DNA from: Clostridiales bacterium
Lineage (GTDB): Bacteria; Bacillota; Clostridia; Peptostreptococcales; T1SED10-28
Direction of reading: 5' to 3'
DNA length: 6,021 nt
NCBI GenBank assembly: GCA_007134725.1
Contig: SLKF01000039.1
Span: forward strand, 1-6,021
The position numbers and the translations under genes are program-made. The notes under the pieces were generated by a model, which had not been told where the DNA came from, did no database searches, and saw only the letters and a program-made list of their open reading frames with translations. Each line of letters starts with the position of its first letter. Positions within the stretch are counted from its first letter, which is position 1. Of the stretch, positions 1 through 6,021 are shown in pieces.

Positions 1-6
1 TAATCA

Positions 7-498
7 CTATACATCATATCCCTCGAAAATTTCTAAAAGGTCCTTAGGGATCCCATTTTTCGCCATCTGATAATTGGTGATATCCCTTCGCTCCGTTACC
101 TCCATGCCAAACCACTCCGGCGGCTCAAAACTTTTCATATCCTTTTCGTTTTCAAACTCTACCTCCACACTGTAAAATCCTTTAAATTCTTCTTGATACA
201 CATCGATTTCTGCAAGTCGTCCTTCTTTTAAGGGCAGGTAATAACGGATTTTCTTAATCCGCATGGGCCCTTGATTCCCTTCAAGAAATAAAAACAACTG
301 AGCGGAGATTTCCATCTCTTCTTCGGTTCTGGTATGGGTACCCGGACCTTTTTTTGTAATAACATAGTCCTCTCCGATTTTTCGAACCCTCAGTTCCGGC
401 TCCGTGCCTAAATATTTTTGGGTAATTTCTTTGCTTTTTATCTTTGATACATCGGGAAGACTTTTTACTAAAAATTTTCGCTCTCTTTCAACTCCCAT
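7..498 (-). CDS. CYTH-domain protein, single-domain triphosphate tunnel enzyme (likely triphosphatase)
   Basis: 163-residue cytoplasmic protein, close to the size of stand-alone CYTH proteins. The defining ExExK signature sits at the N-terminus as ERERK (E4, E6, K8). Other charged residues of the family's eight-stranded tunnel follow in the expected order: R37 and R39 (ELRVR), K49/K50, the E-rich strand around 59-63, R85, E97/D99, E112/E114 (VEVEF) and a WFGMEVT block near 129-135 that resembles the family's C-terminal W-x-G-x-E-V-T pattern. Characterised single-domain relatives hydrolyse tripolyphosphate or nucleoside triphosphates with a divalent metal; some CYTH proteins are adenylate cyclases or thiamine triphosphatases, so the substrate is open. 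ATG start, with a modest AAAGGA upstream at about 10 bases. It begins 16 bases after the radC stop and is probably co-transcribed with it. The TAG stop lies 6 bases from the window edge, so any following gene or terminator is out of view. Confidence 0.9.
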   Translation of the reverse strand: MGVERERKFLVKSLPDVSKIKSKEITQKYLGTEPELRVRKIGEDYVITKKGPGTHTRTEEEMEISAQLFLFLEGNQGPMRIKKIRYYLPLKEGRLAEIDVYQEEFKGFYSVEVEFENEKDMKSFEPPEWFGMEVTERRDITNYQMAKNGIPKDLLEIFEGYDV

Positions 499-514
499 AT
501 CTCACACGTCCTTT

Positions 515-1189
515 CTAAAGTACCAGCCGATCTTCCGCAAAGCTGTAGTACCGGTTGTCCCCTACAATAATATGATCCACTACTTTTATGTCAATGGCAT
601 CCAGTGCCTCTTTGATCCGCTTGGTCACCTGGATATCCCCCTGGGAAGGTTTGATGGAGCCTCCCGGGTGGTTGTGGGCAAGAATTACACTGCTGGCCCG
701 ATGTTTCAGTGCGGTTTCCACCACCAGTCTGGGATACACTGCGGCTTCATTAATGGTTCCTTCAAAGGTTTTCACCGCATGGCGTACTTGGTTTTGATTA
801 TTTAAACAGATTAAATAAAAGCACTCATAAGGAAGATCGGTAAAAAGATGCATGGCAAATTCACCCGCTTTTTGTGAACTGTTGAGCTGATGTTTCCCTT
901 TGAATTTACAACTTTGATATCTTCTGGAAAGAGGTGCCATCAGAGTCAGTAGCGTGGCTGCACTTTCCCCTACTCCTTCAACCTTTTGCAAATCTTCAAC
1001 TTTCGCATCCAATACCCCGGCCAGATCCTTAAACTCGTTTATCAGTCCATGGGCAATTTCATTGGTGTCTTTTCTGGGGATTCCATAAAACAACAACAAT
1101 TCTAAAATTTGATGTTCTTCAAAGTAATCGATTCCTTCTCGAATAAAGCGTTCCTTCAGTCGTTTTCGATGCCCCGTATGTATACTCAA
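515..1189 (-). CDS. radC: RadC family protein with JAMM/MPN+ metalloprotease-like domain
   Basis: 224 residues, the normal full length for RadC. Residues about 1-85 form the helical N-terminal region, with a helix-hairpin-helix-like stretch (VEGVGES, 70-76). Residues about 100-224 form the RadC/MPN+ domain. The JAMM zinc motif is intact: H172-N-H174, then S182 and D185 at the canonical spacing; E122 is a plausible partner glutamate by position. The usual HNHPSG reads HNHPGG here, a mild substitution next to the metal ligands. Conserved blocks FEGTINEAAVYPR (142-154) and VVDHIIVG (203-210) support the call. The family is named for DNA repair, but that role was later questioned and the biochemical function is unsettled. 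The start is TTG: the only nearby ATG (1195-1197) is out of frame and stops after three codons, and an AGGGGG Shine-Dalgarno lies 9 bases before the TTG. It sits 14 bases after the cyclase-family gene. Confidence 0.95.
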   Translation of the reverse strand: MSIHTGHRKRLKERFIREGIDYFEEHQILELLLFYGIPRKDTNEIAHGLINEFKDLAGVLDAKVEDLQKVEGVGESAATLLTLMAPLSRRYQSCKFKGKHQLNSSQKAGEFAMHLFTDLPYECFYLICLNNQNQVRHAVKTFEGTINEAAVYPRLVVETALKHRASSVILAHNHPGGSIKPSQGDIQVTKRIKEALDAIDIKVVDHIIVGDNRYYSFAEDRLVL

Positions 1190-1198
1190 GGCCCCATT

Positions 1199-1204
1199 CC
1201 CCCT
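1199..1204 (-). promoter_or_regulatory. Ribosome binding site deciding the radC TTG start
   Basis: On the minus strand AGGGGG lies 9 bases before the TTG at 1187-1189. It overlaps by one base the TAA stop of the preceding cyclase-family gene (1204-1206), an arrangement that suggests translational coupling. Confidence 0.6.
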
Positions 1205-1902
1205 TATCGTATTTTAGCAATACCCCGTATCGGTGAACCTTCTCCTCCAGCGATTTTTAGGGGCAGCCCGTAAAACTCAAAATCTTCACCCAGTAATTTC
1301 CCTAAATTTTTCAAGTTTTCCACGATGATGATTCCCTTTTCCAAAAGGATACGGTGGGCCAAAAGCATATTCCCTTCCATGGGATCCACACTGATGGCAT
1401 CAATGCCCACGCCTTTTAGCTCTAAGGCAATCAAACGCCGGGCTACTTCCTCAGAGAGTACGGGTGCCCCGGTAAAATAGCTGTCGGTTCCCCATTTTTT
1501 ATCCCAACCGGTATAAAAAAACAAATACTCCGGGGGTGGAAAGGTTTTTTCATTTCCCATTGTTTCCCCATGGGAAATATCCTTTCTTTGAGAAACCAGG
1601 CTTTGTTTCAATGCCTGTTCAAAAATATTCAGGGTAATCACTTTTTCTGAAATTCCGGAAAAATCCAGTACCAGTCCTTGTCCTAAAAATTGCTCCACCC
1701 CGTAGTCCTCTAGGGCTTTGCCCTCACGAAAAACATGGGCGGGGGTATCTAAATGGGTTCCCGTATGGGAATAAAAAGCAATTTCCATTTCCCGAAATCC
1801 GTCGGATTCCACCGTATATTTTACCTTTAACTTTGGGGCCGGTGTTCCTGGAAATAAGGGCATATCCTCTGCTATTGTTTGGGTTAAGTCAATAACATTC
1901 AT
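1204..1902 (-). CDS. Cyclase family protein (kynurenine formamidase-like metal-dependent hydrolase)
   Basis: 232-residue cytoplasmic protein of the cyclase/KynB superfamily. The signature HTGTHLDTPAH is at residues 46-56; by family knowledge H50, D52, H56 or nearby histidines bind the divalent metal (H46, H50, D52 and H56 are all present). Further family blocks appear in order: YTGWDKKWG (130-138), GVGIDAISVDP (164-174), AHRILLEKGI (182-191) with H183, IVENLKNL (193-200) with E195, and a C-terminal LPLKIAGGEGSPIRGIA. Relatives hydrolyse N-formylkynurenine, isatin or other amides and esters. No tryptophan-degradation gene is nearby, so the substrate is unknown and kynB is not assigned. It is about 20-25 residues longer than the typical family size of about 208, and the excess maps to a hydrophilic insert near 100-122. 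ATG start with AGGAGG (1908-1913) five bases upstream. It is the first gene of a likely three-gene transcript. Confidence 0.9.
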   Translation of the reverse strand: MNVIDLTQTIAEDMPLFPGTPAPKLKVKYTVESDGFREMEIAFYSHTGTHLDTPAHVFREGKALEDYGVEQFLGQGLVLDFSGISEKVITLNIFEQALKQSLVSQRKDISHGETMGNEKTFPPPEYLFFYTGWDKKWGTDSYFTGAPVLSEEVARRLIALELKGVGIDAISVDPMEGNMLLAHRILLEKGIIIVENLKNLGKLLGEDFEFYGLPLKIAGGEGSPIRGIAKIR

Positions 1903-1960
1903 CGCTTCCTCCTTTTCTATAAAGTCTGATTAGAATCCATTCTTGTCTGTATGATTGTCC

Positions 1961-2065
1961 GATAAAATTCTACTATACACTTATTTTACCACAAGTCATT
2001 GCAAAACAACGGGTCAAAAAGAAAAAACCTAGAATTTTCAGATAGGATTCTCTGATAAAATTCTA
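1961..2065. repeat. 12-base direct repeat flanking the inter-operon region
   Basis: GATAAAATTCTA occurs at 1961-1972 and again at 2054-2065, with starts 93 bases apart. The second copy is part of the terminator's hairpin; the first lies at the candidate -10 and predicted transcript start of the cyclase cluster. It may be chance in AT-rich DNA or a remnant of a duplicated terminator arm. Confidence 0.5.
1972..1999 (-). promoter_or_regulatory. Candidate sigma-A-type promoter for the cyclase/radC/CYTH cluster
   Basis: On the minus strand, ATGACT (1994-1999) and TATAGT (1972-1977) are separated by 16 bases. TATAGT matches the -10 consensus at five of six positions and ATGACT matches TTGACA at four, including the TGAC core. 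Position is right: downstream of the importer terminator and about 70 bases before the cyclase-family ATG. AT-rich DNA yields such matches easily, so this is tentative. Confidence 0.35.
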
Positions 2066-2070
2066 GGTTT
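2016..2070 (-). terminator. Rho-independent terminator of the peptide importer operon
   Basis: Perfect 14-base inverted repeat: 2025-2038 (AAACCTAGAATTTT) against 2057-2070. It extends inward, after a 2-base bulge (2055-2056), by four further pairs (2039-2042 with 2051-2054), leaving an 8-base loop. Read on the minus strand, the stem is followed by a T-rich run (complement of 2016-2027, interrupted by one C). The other side has no T run, so it acts only on minus-strand transcripts. It starts 38 bases after the ATPase F stop codon. Confidence 0.93.
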
Positions 2071-2108
2071 AGGATCCATCTGTTTCGATGGACGATCAAT
2101 ACTTTTCT

Positions 2109-3071
2109 TTATCTTTGTAGTTCCTCTACTAAATGACACGCCACGAATCGTTCCGGTTCGTACTCTCTTAACTCGGGAGTCTTGGCTTTGCAAATATCCT
2201 GGCGATATCGACATCGACCGTAAAAACGACAACCGTCCGGAGGATTTACAGGGCTTGGTACGTCCCCTTCAAGAATAATCATATTATCCGGCGCATCCAT
2301 CCTTGGTACCGGTATTGCGGATAATAAGGCCTGGGTGTAGGGATGCAGCGGGTTTCTAAAAATTGCGTTATAGTCGGATAGTTCCACGACTTTCCCAAGA
2401 TACATTACCGCAATTCGATCACTTACGTGTTTTACCACACTTAAATCATGGGAGATGAACAGATACGTAAGACCCAGTTCATCTTGTATATCCTGCATCA
2501 GGTTAAGAATTTGGGCTTGAATCGATACATCCAGGGCGGATACCGGCTCATCCTGAACAATGAACTTTGGATTCAGCGCAAGGGCTCTGGCCACACCCAC
2601 CCGTTGTCGTCTTCCACCATCAAGTTCATGAGGAAAAGCATTTAGGAGTCTGGGGGTAAGACCTACCGTATCCATTAACTCCTTTACCCGATCCGTAACT
2701 TTTTTACGCTCTTTGTATACCTTATTTATTAACAGGGGCTCAGAGATGATTTGCCCTAAGTTCATTCTTGGATTCAGGGATGCATAGGGGTCCTGAAAGA
2801 TGATTTGCATATTCTTTCGAGCCTCACGCATCTGGGCTCCATTGAAGTCCACAATGTTTTTCCCCTCAAAGTTTACTTCTCCCGAGGTTGGTTCAACGAG
2901 TCTCAGTATTGCCCTACCCGTAGTGGATTTTCCGCAACCGGACTCTCCCACAAGGCCTAAGGTTTCGCCTTCTTTGATAAAAAAGCTGACATCATCTACG
3001 GCATGAAGCATTCCTTTTGGGGTTTTAAAGTATTTTTTCAGATTTTTAACTTCTAAAATATTCTTCGACAT
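2109..3071 (-). CDS. oppF: Oligopeptide/dipeptide ABC transporter ATP-binding protein (OppF/DppF type)
   Basis: 320-residue cytoplasmic ATPase, full length, one of two that drive the peptide importer. Walker [10 protein letters not shown] at 42-50, Q-loop Q93, Walker B FIVQDE with D174 and E175, D-loop SALD after it, and the switch histidine H208 are intact. The signature motif is unusual: [10 protein letters not shown], so LDGGR (150-154) replaces (L/F)SGGQ, with aspartate for serine and arginine for glutamine. The C-terminal oligopeptide-transporter extension follows the NPLHPYT block and carries four cysteines (C281, C287, C294, C312), the pattern proposed or shown to hold an iron-sulfur cluster in some relatives. 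I chose the ATG at 3069-3071 over a GTG at 3078-3080, because the GTG lies inside the AGGAGGTG ribosome binding site. Last gene of the operon, 12 bases after oppD. The symbol follows gene order B-C-D-F; DppF is equally possible. Confidence 0.95.
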   Translation of the reverse strand: MSKNILEVKNLKKYFKTPKGMLHAVDDVSFFIKEGETLGLVGESGCGKSTTGRAILRLVEPTSGEVNFEGKNIVDFNGAQMREARKNMQIIFQDPYASLNPRMNLGQIISEPLLINKVYKERKKVTDRVKELMDTVGLTPRLLNAFPHELDGGRRQRVGVARALALNPKFIVQDEPVSALDVSIQAQILNLMQDIQDELGLTYLFISHDLSVVKHVSDRIAVMYLGKVVELSDYNAIFRNPLHPYTQALLSAIPVPRMDAPDNMIILEGDVPSPVNPPDGCRFYGRCRYRQDICKAKTPELREYEPERFVACHLVEELQR

Positions 3072-3079
3072 TCCTTTCA

Positions 3080-3085
3080 CCTCCT
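3080..3085 (-). promoter_or_regulatory. Ribosome binding site of oppF overlapping the oppD stop
   Basis: AGGAGG on the minus strand, 8 bases before the ATG at 3069-3071. Its first two bases are the last two of the TAG stop of oppD (3084-3086), so a ribosome ending on oppD covers this site; translational coupling of the two ATPases is inferred. It also rules against the upstream GTG as a start. Confidence 0.75.
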
Positions 3086-4064
3086 ACTTTTTGTATTCTT
3101 CTGCGGGGTACAGGTGACAATTTACAAAATGCCCCTCTTCCACTTCCACTCTATCCGGCAGTACTTTTCTACAAATGTCCATGGCCTTGGGACATCGGGG
3201 ATTAAAAGGACATCCCTCAGGAATTTCCGTTGGATCCGGCATTAACCCTTTAATGGGATTCAGCCGTTTTTCATCCTCTTCCACATTGGGAATGGATCCG
3301 AACAATCCTTGGGTATAGGGGTGCAGTGGGTTTTCGAATAGATCTCGTACTTTAGCATATTCCACAACATATCCCGTATACATAATGGCTACTTTATCAC
3401 AAATATTTGCTACCACTCCCAGGTCATGGGTGATCATGATCATGGAAGTTTCGAATTCGTCTTTCAGTCGTTTCATCAACTTCAGCACCTGGGCTTGGAT
3501 GGTAACATCCAAAGCCGTGGTAGGTTCGTCTGCAATCAATAGTTCGGGATTACAAGAAAGGGCAATAGCAATTACGATACGCTGTCGCATTCCTCCACTG
3601 AATTGATGGGGATATTCCTTCCCCCGTTCTCTTGGAATTCCTACGGTTTCTATCATATCTCTTGCCTTTTCCAGGGCTTCTTTTTGACTAACCTCCTGGT
3701 GAAGCAAAATCACCTCGGCAACTTGGTCTTCTGTGGTCATTACCGGGTTTAAGGAAGTCATGGGATCCTGGAAGATCATCGAGATTTTATTTCCTCGAAT
3801 TTTTCGCATTTCTTCTTCCTTTTTCTTCAGTAAATCTTCCCCTTTAAAGAAAATTTCCCCCTGTACAATTTGTCCCGGAGGGCTTGGAACCAATTGCATA
3901 ATTCCCAGAGCCGTAGTGGTTTTTCCAGCTCCCGTCTCTCCTACAATTCCGATCGTCTCTCCTACGCCAATTTCAAAGGTCATATTATCTACTGCCTTTA
4001 CAACCCCTTCATCGGTGTTATATTGAATGGACAAGTCCTTTACTTTCAACAAATCTTTCGCCAT
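3084..4064 (-). CDS. oppD: Oligopeptide/dipeptide ABC transporter ATP-binding protein (OppD/DppD type)
   Basis: 326-residue cytoplasmic ATPase, full length, the partner of OppF. Walker A GETGAGKT at 42-49, Q-loop Q99, signature FSGGM at 155-159 (a usual form in OppD), Walker B LLIADE ending at E180, D-loop TALD, and switch histidine H213 are all intact, so it looks fully catalytic. The C-terminal oligopeptide-transporter region begins at NPLHPYT (245-251) and contains CPFNPRC with C285 and C291, then C298 and C316; this four-cysteine arrangement matches the one associated with a [4Fe-4S] cluster in some peptide importers. ATG start with AAGGAG about 8 bases upstream. It begins 24 bases after the oppC stop, and its own stop is embedded in the oppF ribosome binding site. 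Peptide is the likely cargo, but nickel and some sugars are carried by the same family. Confidence 0.96.
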   Translation of the reverse strand: MAKDLLKVKDLSIQYNTDEGVVKAVDNMTFEIGVGETIGIVGETGAGKTTTALGIMQLVPSPPGQIVQGEIFFKGEDLLKKKEEEMRKIRGNKISMIFQDPMTSLNPVMTTEDQVAEVILLHQEVSQKEALEKARDMIETVGIPRERGKEYPHQFSGGMRQRIVIAIALSCNPELLIADEPTTALDVTIQAQVLKLMKRLKDEFETSMIMITHDLGVVANICDKVAIMYTGYVVEYAKVRDLFENPLHPYTQGLFGSIPNVEEDEKRLNPIKGLMPDPTEIPEGCPFNPRCPKAMDICRKVLPDRVEVEEGHFVNCHLYPAEEYKK

Positions 4065-4088
4065 GTATTACACTCCTTTCCGTTGACT

Positions 4089-5108
4089 TTAGCCTTTTAA
4101 TCTTGGATCCAGTGCATCTCGAAGACCGTCTCCCAGTAGGTTCAGTCCAAAGATGGTAAACATAATTGCAAGCCCCGGGAAGATGGACATCCACCAAGCG
4201 TCTCGAAGATATATTCGAGCAGTGGACAACATCGCACCCCATTCAGGAATCGGCGGTTGAATACCCAGACCGATAAAGCTTAGTCCCGCTGCAGCAAGAA
4301 TGGCCTCTGCAACCCCTAAGGTTCCCTGAACAATAATGGGCGCCATACAGTTGGGCAAAATGTATTTGGTGATAATTCTAAAATCATTGGCTCCAACGGC
4401 TCTTGCTGCCTCTACAAATTCCTGATCTCTAAGAGAGAGAACCGAGGCACGAACAATTCGAGCATAGCGGGGTATCGAGGCAATACCTACCGCAATCATT
4501 ACATTAACGAGACCCGGCCCTAGGGCTGCGGCAATGGCTATTGCCAGTAGGATCCCGGGAATGGCCAGCAGAACATCCATTAAACGCATGATGACATTAT
4601 CAATTCTACCGCTGTAATACCCGGAAACAGAGCCGAGGATTCCCCCGACGATCATCGCCACACCTACGGCGATAAAACCAACCTGGATCGAAATTCTACT
4701 ACCATATACCACGCGGCTGAAGATATCCCGTCCAAAGTTGTCGGTACCGAACCAGTTATCGGAATTTGGTGCCATCCGAACATTTTGTAGATCTTGAGTT
4801 TCATAATGAAAAGGTGCGATAAAATCCGCAAAAATCGCGGTAAGAAGAAGGATCACGATTACAATCATTCCGGCAATGGCAGCTTTGTTTTTAATCAATC
4901 GTTTCCAAACCTCTGCCCATTGACTTTTTCTCTTTGGCGGCTCAATGGTTCTCACATCAAGATCTTTCCCTTCAACGGCTCCGGGACGACTGTGAATTTC
5001 CGTCTGGGACTGATAATTTTTTACTACCGCATCATCTCGGGTTAAATCTTTCGCCTTTGGTTTTTTTCCCCTATCCATTAAATCTTTATTCTCATTTTTA
5101 GGTGACAT
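4089..5108 (-). CDS. oppC: Oligopeptide/dipeptide ABC transporter permease (OppC/DppC type)
   Basis: 339-residue inner-membrane permease, one of two forming the channel. After a charged N-terminus the OppC N-terminal segment appears at about 63-99 with the first membrane helix near 77-98. The family block GTDNFGRDIFSR (121-132) follows, then the binding-protein-dependent transport domain with hydrophobic segments near 143-163, 175-197, 200-212, 255-282 and 307-326. The EAA coupling loop that docks on the ATPases is at about 229-251 (FVEAARAVGANDF...). The C-terminus GDGLRDALDPRLKG is typical. The family is usually about 300 residues; the surplus is a hydrophilic N-terminal extension of some 35-40 residues rich in K, D and E. 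The start is supported by AAAAGGAGGT six bases before the ATG, so the extension looks genuine. It starts 20 bases after oppB. Confidence 0.95.
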   Translation of the reverse strand: MSPKNENKDLMDRGKKPKAKDLTRDDAVVKNYQSQTEIHSRPGAVEGKDLDVRTIEPPKRKSQWAEVWKRLIKNKAAIAGMIVIVILLLTAIFADFIAPFHYETQDLQNVRMAPNSDNWFGTDNFGRDIFSRVVYGSRISIQVGFIAVGVAMIVGGILGSVSGYYSGRIDNVIMRLMDVLLAIPGILLAIAIAAALGPGLVNVMIAVGIASIPRYARIVRASVLSLRDQEFVEAARAVGANDFRIITKYILPNCMAPIIVQGTLGVAEAILAAAGLSFIGLGIQPPIPEWGAMLSTARIYLRDAWWMSIFPGLAIMFTIFGLNLLGDGLRDALDPRLKG

Positions 5109-5128
5109 TTCAGGACCTCCTTTTCTGA

Positions 5129-6021
5129 TTATTTGTATTGAGCCTTAATTCTAGGATCAATAAATCCGTATAAGATATCTACGAACAGATTTACAAGACT
5201 AAAAGTCAGGGCAATAAACAATACCCCTCCCTGAACCATGGGTAAGTCCCGCATTTTAATGGAGTTAACCATCAAAAGTCCAATTCCGTTAATGGAAAAT
5301 ACAGTTTCTGTGAGCACTGCGCCTCCCAGCAAGTAACCGAATTGCAATCCAATTACCGTAACGACGGGAATTAAAGCGTTCTTCAGAGCATGCCGGTTGA
5401 TAACCACAGACTCCTTTTGTCCCTTGGCCCGAGCGGTACGAATATAGTCCTGTCGAATTACCTCTAACATACTGGACCTAGTCATTCGGGTAATCATCGC
5501 CGCAGAACTGGTACCGATGGTAAGTGCCGGCAGAATCATATGCATTGGGGTGGAGTATCCCGACGAAGGAAACCACCCTGCCCAAACAGAAAATATCAGA
5601 ATTGCTACCAGGCCTTGAAAAAAGTTTGGTATGGACACACCAATTAAGGCAAACATCATTGCTGCATTATCGAATAAAGAATATTGTTTCGTTGCAGAGA
5701 TTATCCCTACAGGTATTCCGATGGCCACCGCCACAACAACTCCCGTGGCTGCCAGGGTCAATGTCGTTGGGAAACGACTGAGTAACTCATTGAATACCAA
5801 TGCATTGGTTCTGTAGGATCGACCGAAGTCCAACTCTGTAAATACGCCTCTGGCAAACCGGGCATACTGTACAATGAAGGGATCATCCAGACCCATTTGC
5901 TCTCGAAGCTGTAAAATTTGTGTTTCTGTTGCCTGTTCCCCAAGCTGAATTGCCGCAGGATCTCCCGGGGTAATGTACATTAAGGTAAAAACAATGAAGG
6001 ATACGCCAATCAATACGGGTA
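5129..6021 (-). CDS. oppB: Oligopeptide/dipeptide ABC transporter permease (OppB/DppB type), N-terminus cut by window edge
   Basis: Partial gene; about 296 residues are visible and the reading frame stays open to the window edge. A TTG at 6011-6013 could be mistaken for a start, but the codons before it (Pro-Val-Leu-Ile-Gly-Val-Ser) continue the conserved first membrane helix of the family, so that TTG is internal leucine and roughly 10-15 residues are missing. Other landmarks: YITPGDPA after helix 1, LDFGRSY in the external loop, hydrophobic segments near visible residues 87-107, 119-147, 216-238 and 264-286, and the EAA coupling loop at about 191-218 (YIRTARAKG ... HALKNALIP). The C-terminus FVDILYGFIDPRIK is typical. 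It forms the channel with OppC. The promoter and any binding-protein gene must lie beyond 6021. Peptide substrate is inferred from the family. Confidence 0.95.
   Translation of the reverse strand, partial: PVLIGVSFIVFTLMYITPGDPAAIQLGEQATETQILQLREQMGLDDPFIVQYARFARGVFTELDFGRSYRTNALVFNELLSRFPTTLTLAATGVVVAVAIGIPVGIISATKQYSLFDNAAMMFALIGVSIPNFFQGLVAILIFSVWAGWFPSSGYSTPMHMILPALTIGTSSAAMITRMTRSSMLEVIRQDYIRTARAKGQKESVVINRHALKNALIPVVTVIGLQFGYLLGGAVLTETVFSINGIGLLMVNSIKMRDLPMVQGGVLFIALTFSLVNLFVDILYGFIDPRIKAQYK

Noticed and set aside
404..805. Plus-strand open frame of 133 codons opposite radC and the CYTH gene
   Set aside because: It runs antisense across two well-supported genes, has no ribosome binding site and its product resembles no known protein.
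1204..1902. Naming the cyclase-family protein kynurenine formamidase (KynB)
   Set aside because: The motif defines the superfamily only; no kynurenine or tryptophan catabolic gene is present and the protein is longer than KynB.
1961..1972. Anti-terminator element controlling the importer terminator
   Set aside because: This copy is transcribed after the terminator, so it cannot prevent formation of the hairpin during transcription.
2016..2070. Bidirectional terminator
   Set aside because: The T-rich run occurs only on the minus-strand side of the stem, and there is no plus-strand gene to terminate.
2038..2232. Minus-strand open frame of 64 codons over the end of oppF and the terminator
   Set aside because: It overlaps the well-supported end of oppF in another frame and runs into the terminator hairpin; there is no sign of independent translation.
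3078..3080. GTG as the start of oppF, giving three extra residues
   Set aside because: The GTG is part of the AGGAGGTG ribosome binding site; the ATG at 3069-3071 has correct spacing from it.
3733..4100. Two overlapping plus-strand open frames opposite oppD
   Set aside because: They are shadows of the oppD coding sequence, with no ribosome binding site and no recognisable protein.
6011..6013. TTG as the start of the oppB permease
   Set aside because: The frame remains open upstream and the residues before it continue the conserved first membrane helix, so the gene is cut by the window edge.

Overview
The window looks like ordinary chromosomal sequence from a low-to-moderate G+C Gram-positive bacterium, most likely a member of the Clostridia. 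This rests on strong AGGAGG-type ribosome binding sites before most genes, a TTG start, tight same-strand gene packing, the character of the proteins and a strong intrinsic terminator. The G+C content looks like the mid-forties percent by eye and was not counted. Assignment below class level is not supported. All seven genes lie on the minus strand, so transcription runs from high to low coordinates. No RNA gene, mobile element, CRISPR array or phage gene is visible, and no gene-free stretch exceeds about 210 bases.

Right half (about 6021 to 2109): an oligopeptide/dipeptide ABC importer operon in the order permease B, permease C, ATPase D, ATPase F. The genes are separated by 12 to 24 bases and each internal gene has its own Shine-Dalgarno sequence. 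The first permease is cut by the window edge. The extracellular substrate-binding lipoprotein such an importer needs is not in the window. The operon ends at a strong hairpin terminator at about 2016-2070. The one real oddity is ATPase F, whose ABC signature reads LDGGR instead of the usual (L/F)SGGQ.

Left half (1902 to 7): a second, separately promoted minus-strand cluster. It holds a metal-dependent cyclase/kynurenine-formamidase-family hydrolase, the JAMM-domain protein RadC, and a single-domain CYTH (triphosphate tunnel) protein. Gaps are 14 and 16 bases, so co-transcription is likely. A candidate promoter lies at 1972-1999, between the terminator and the cyclase gene. I know of no pathway linking these three proteins; the grouping may be housekeeping genes sharing a transcript.

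I do not see an undescribed system here. The observations most worth checking are the altered signature motif of ATPase F, the long hydrophilic N-terminus of permease C, the hydrophilic insert in the cyclase-family protein, and the short repeat and hairpins between the two operons.
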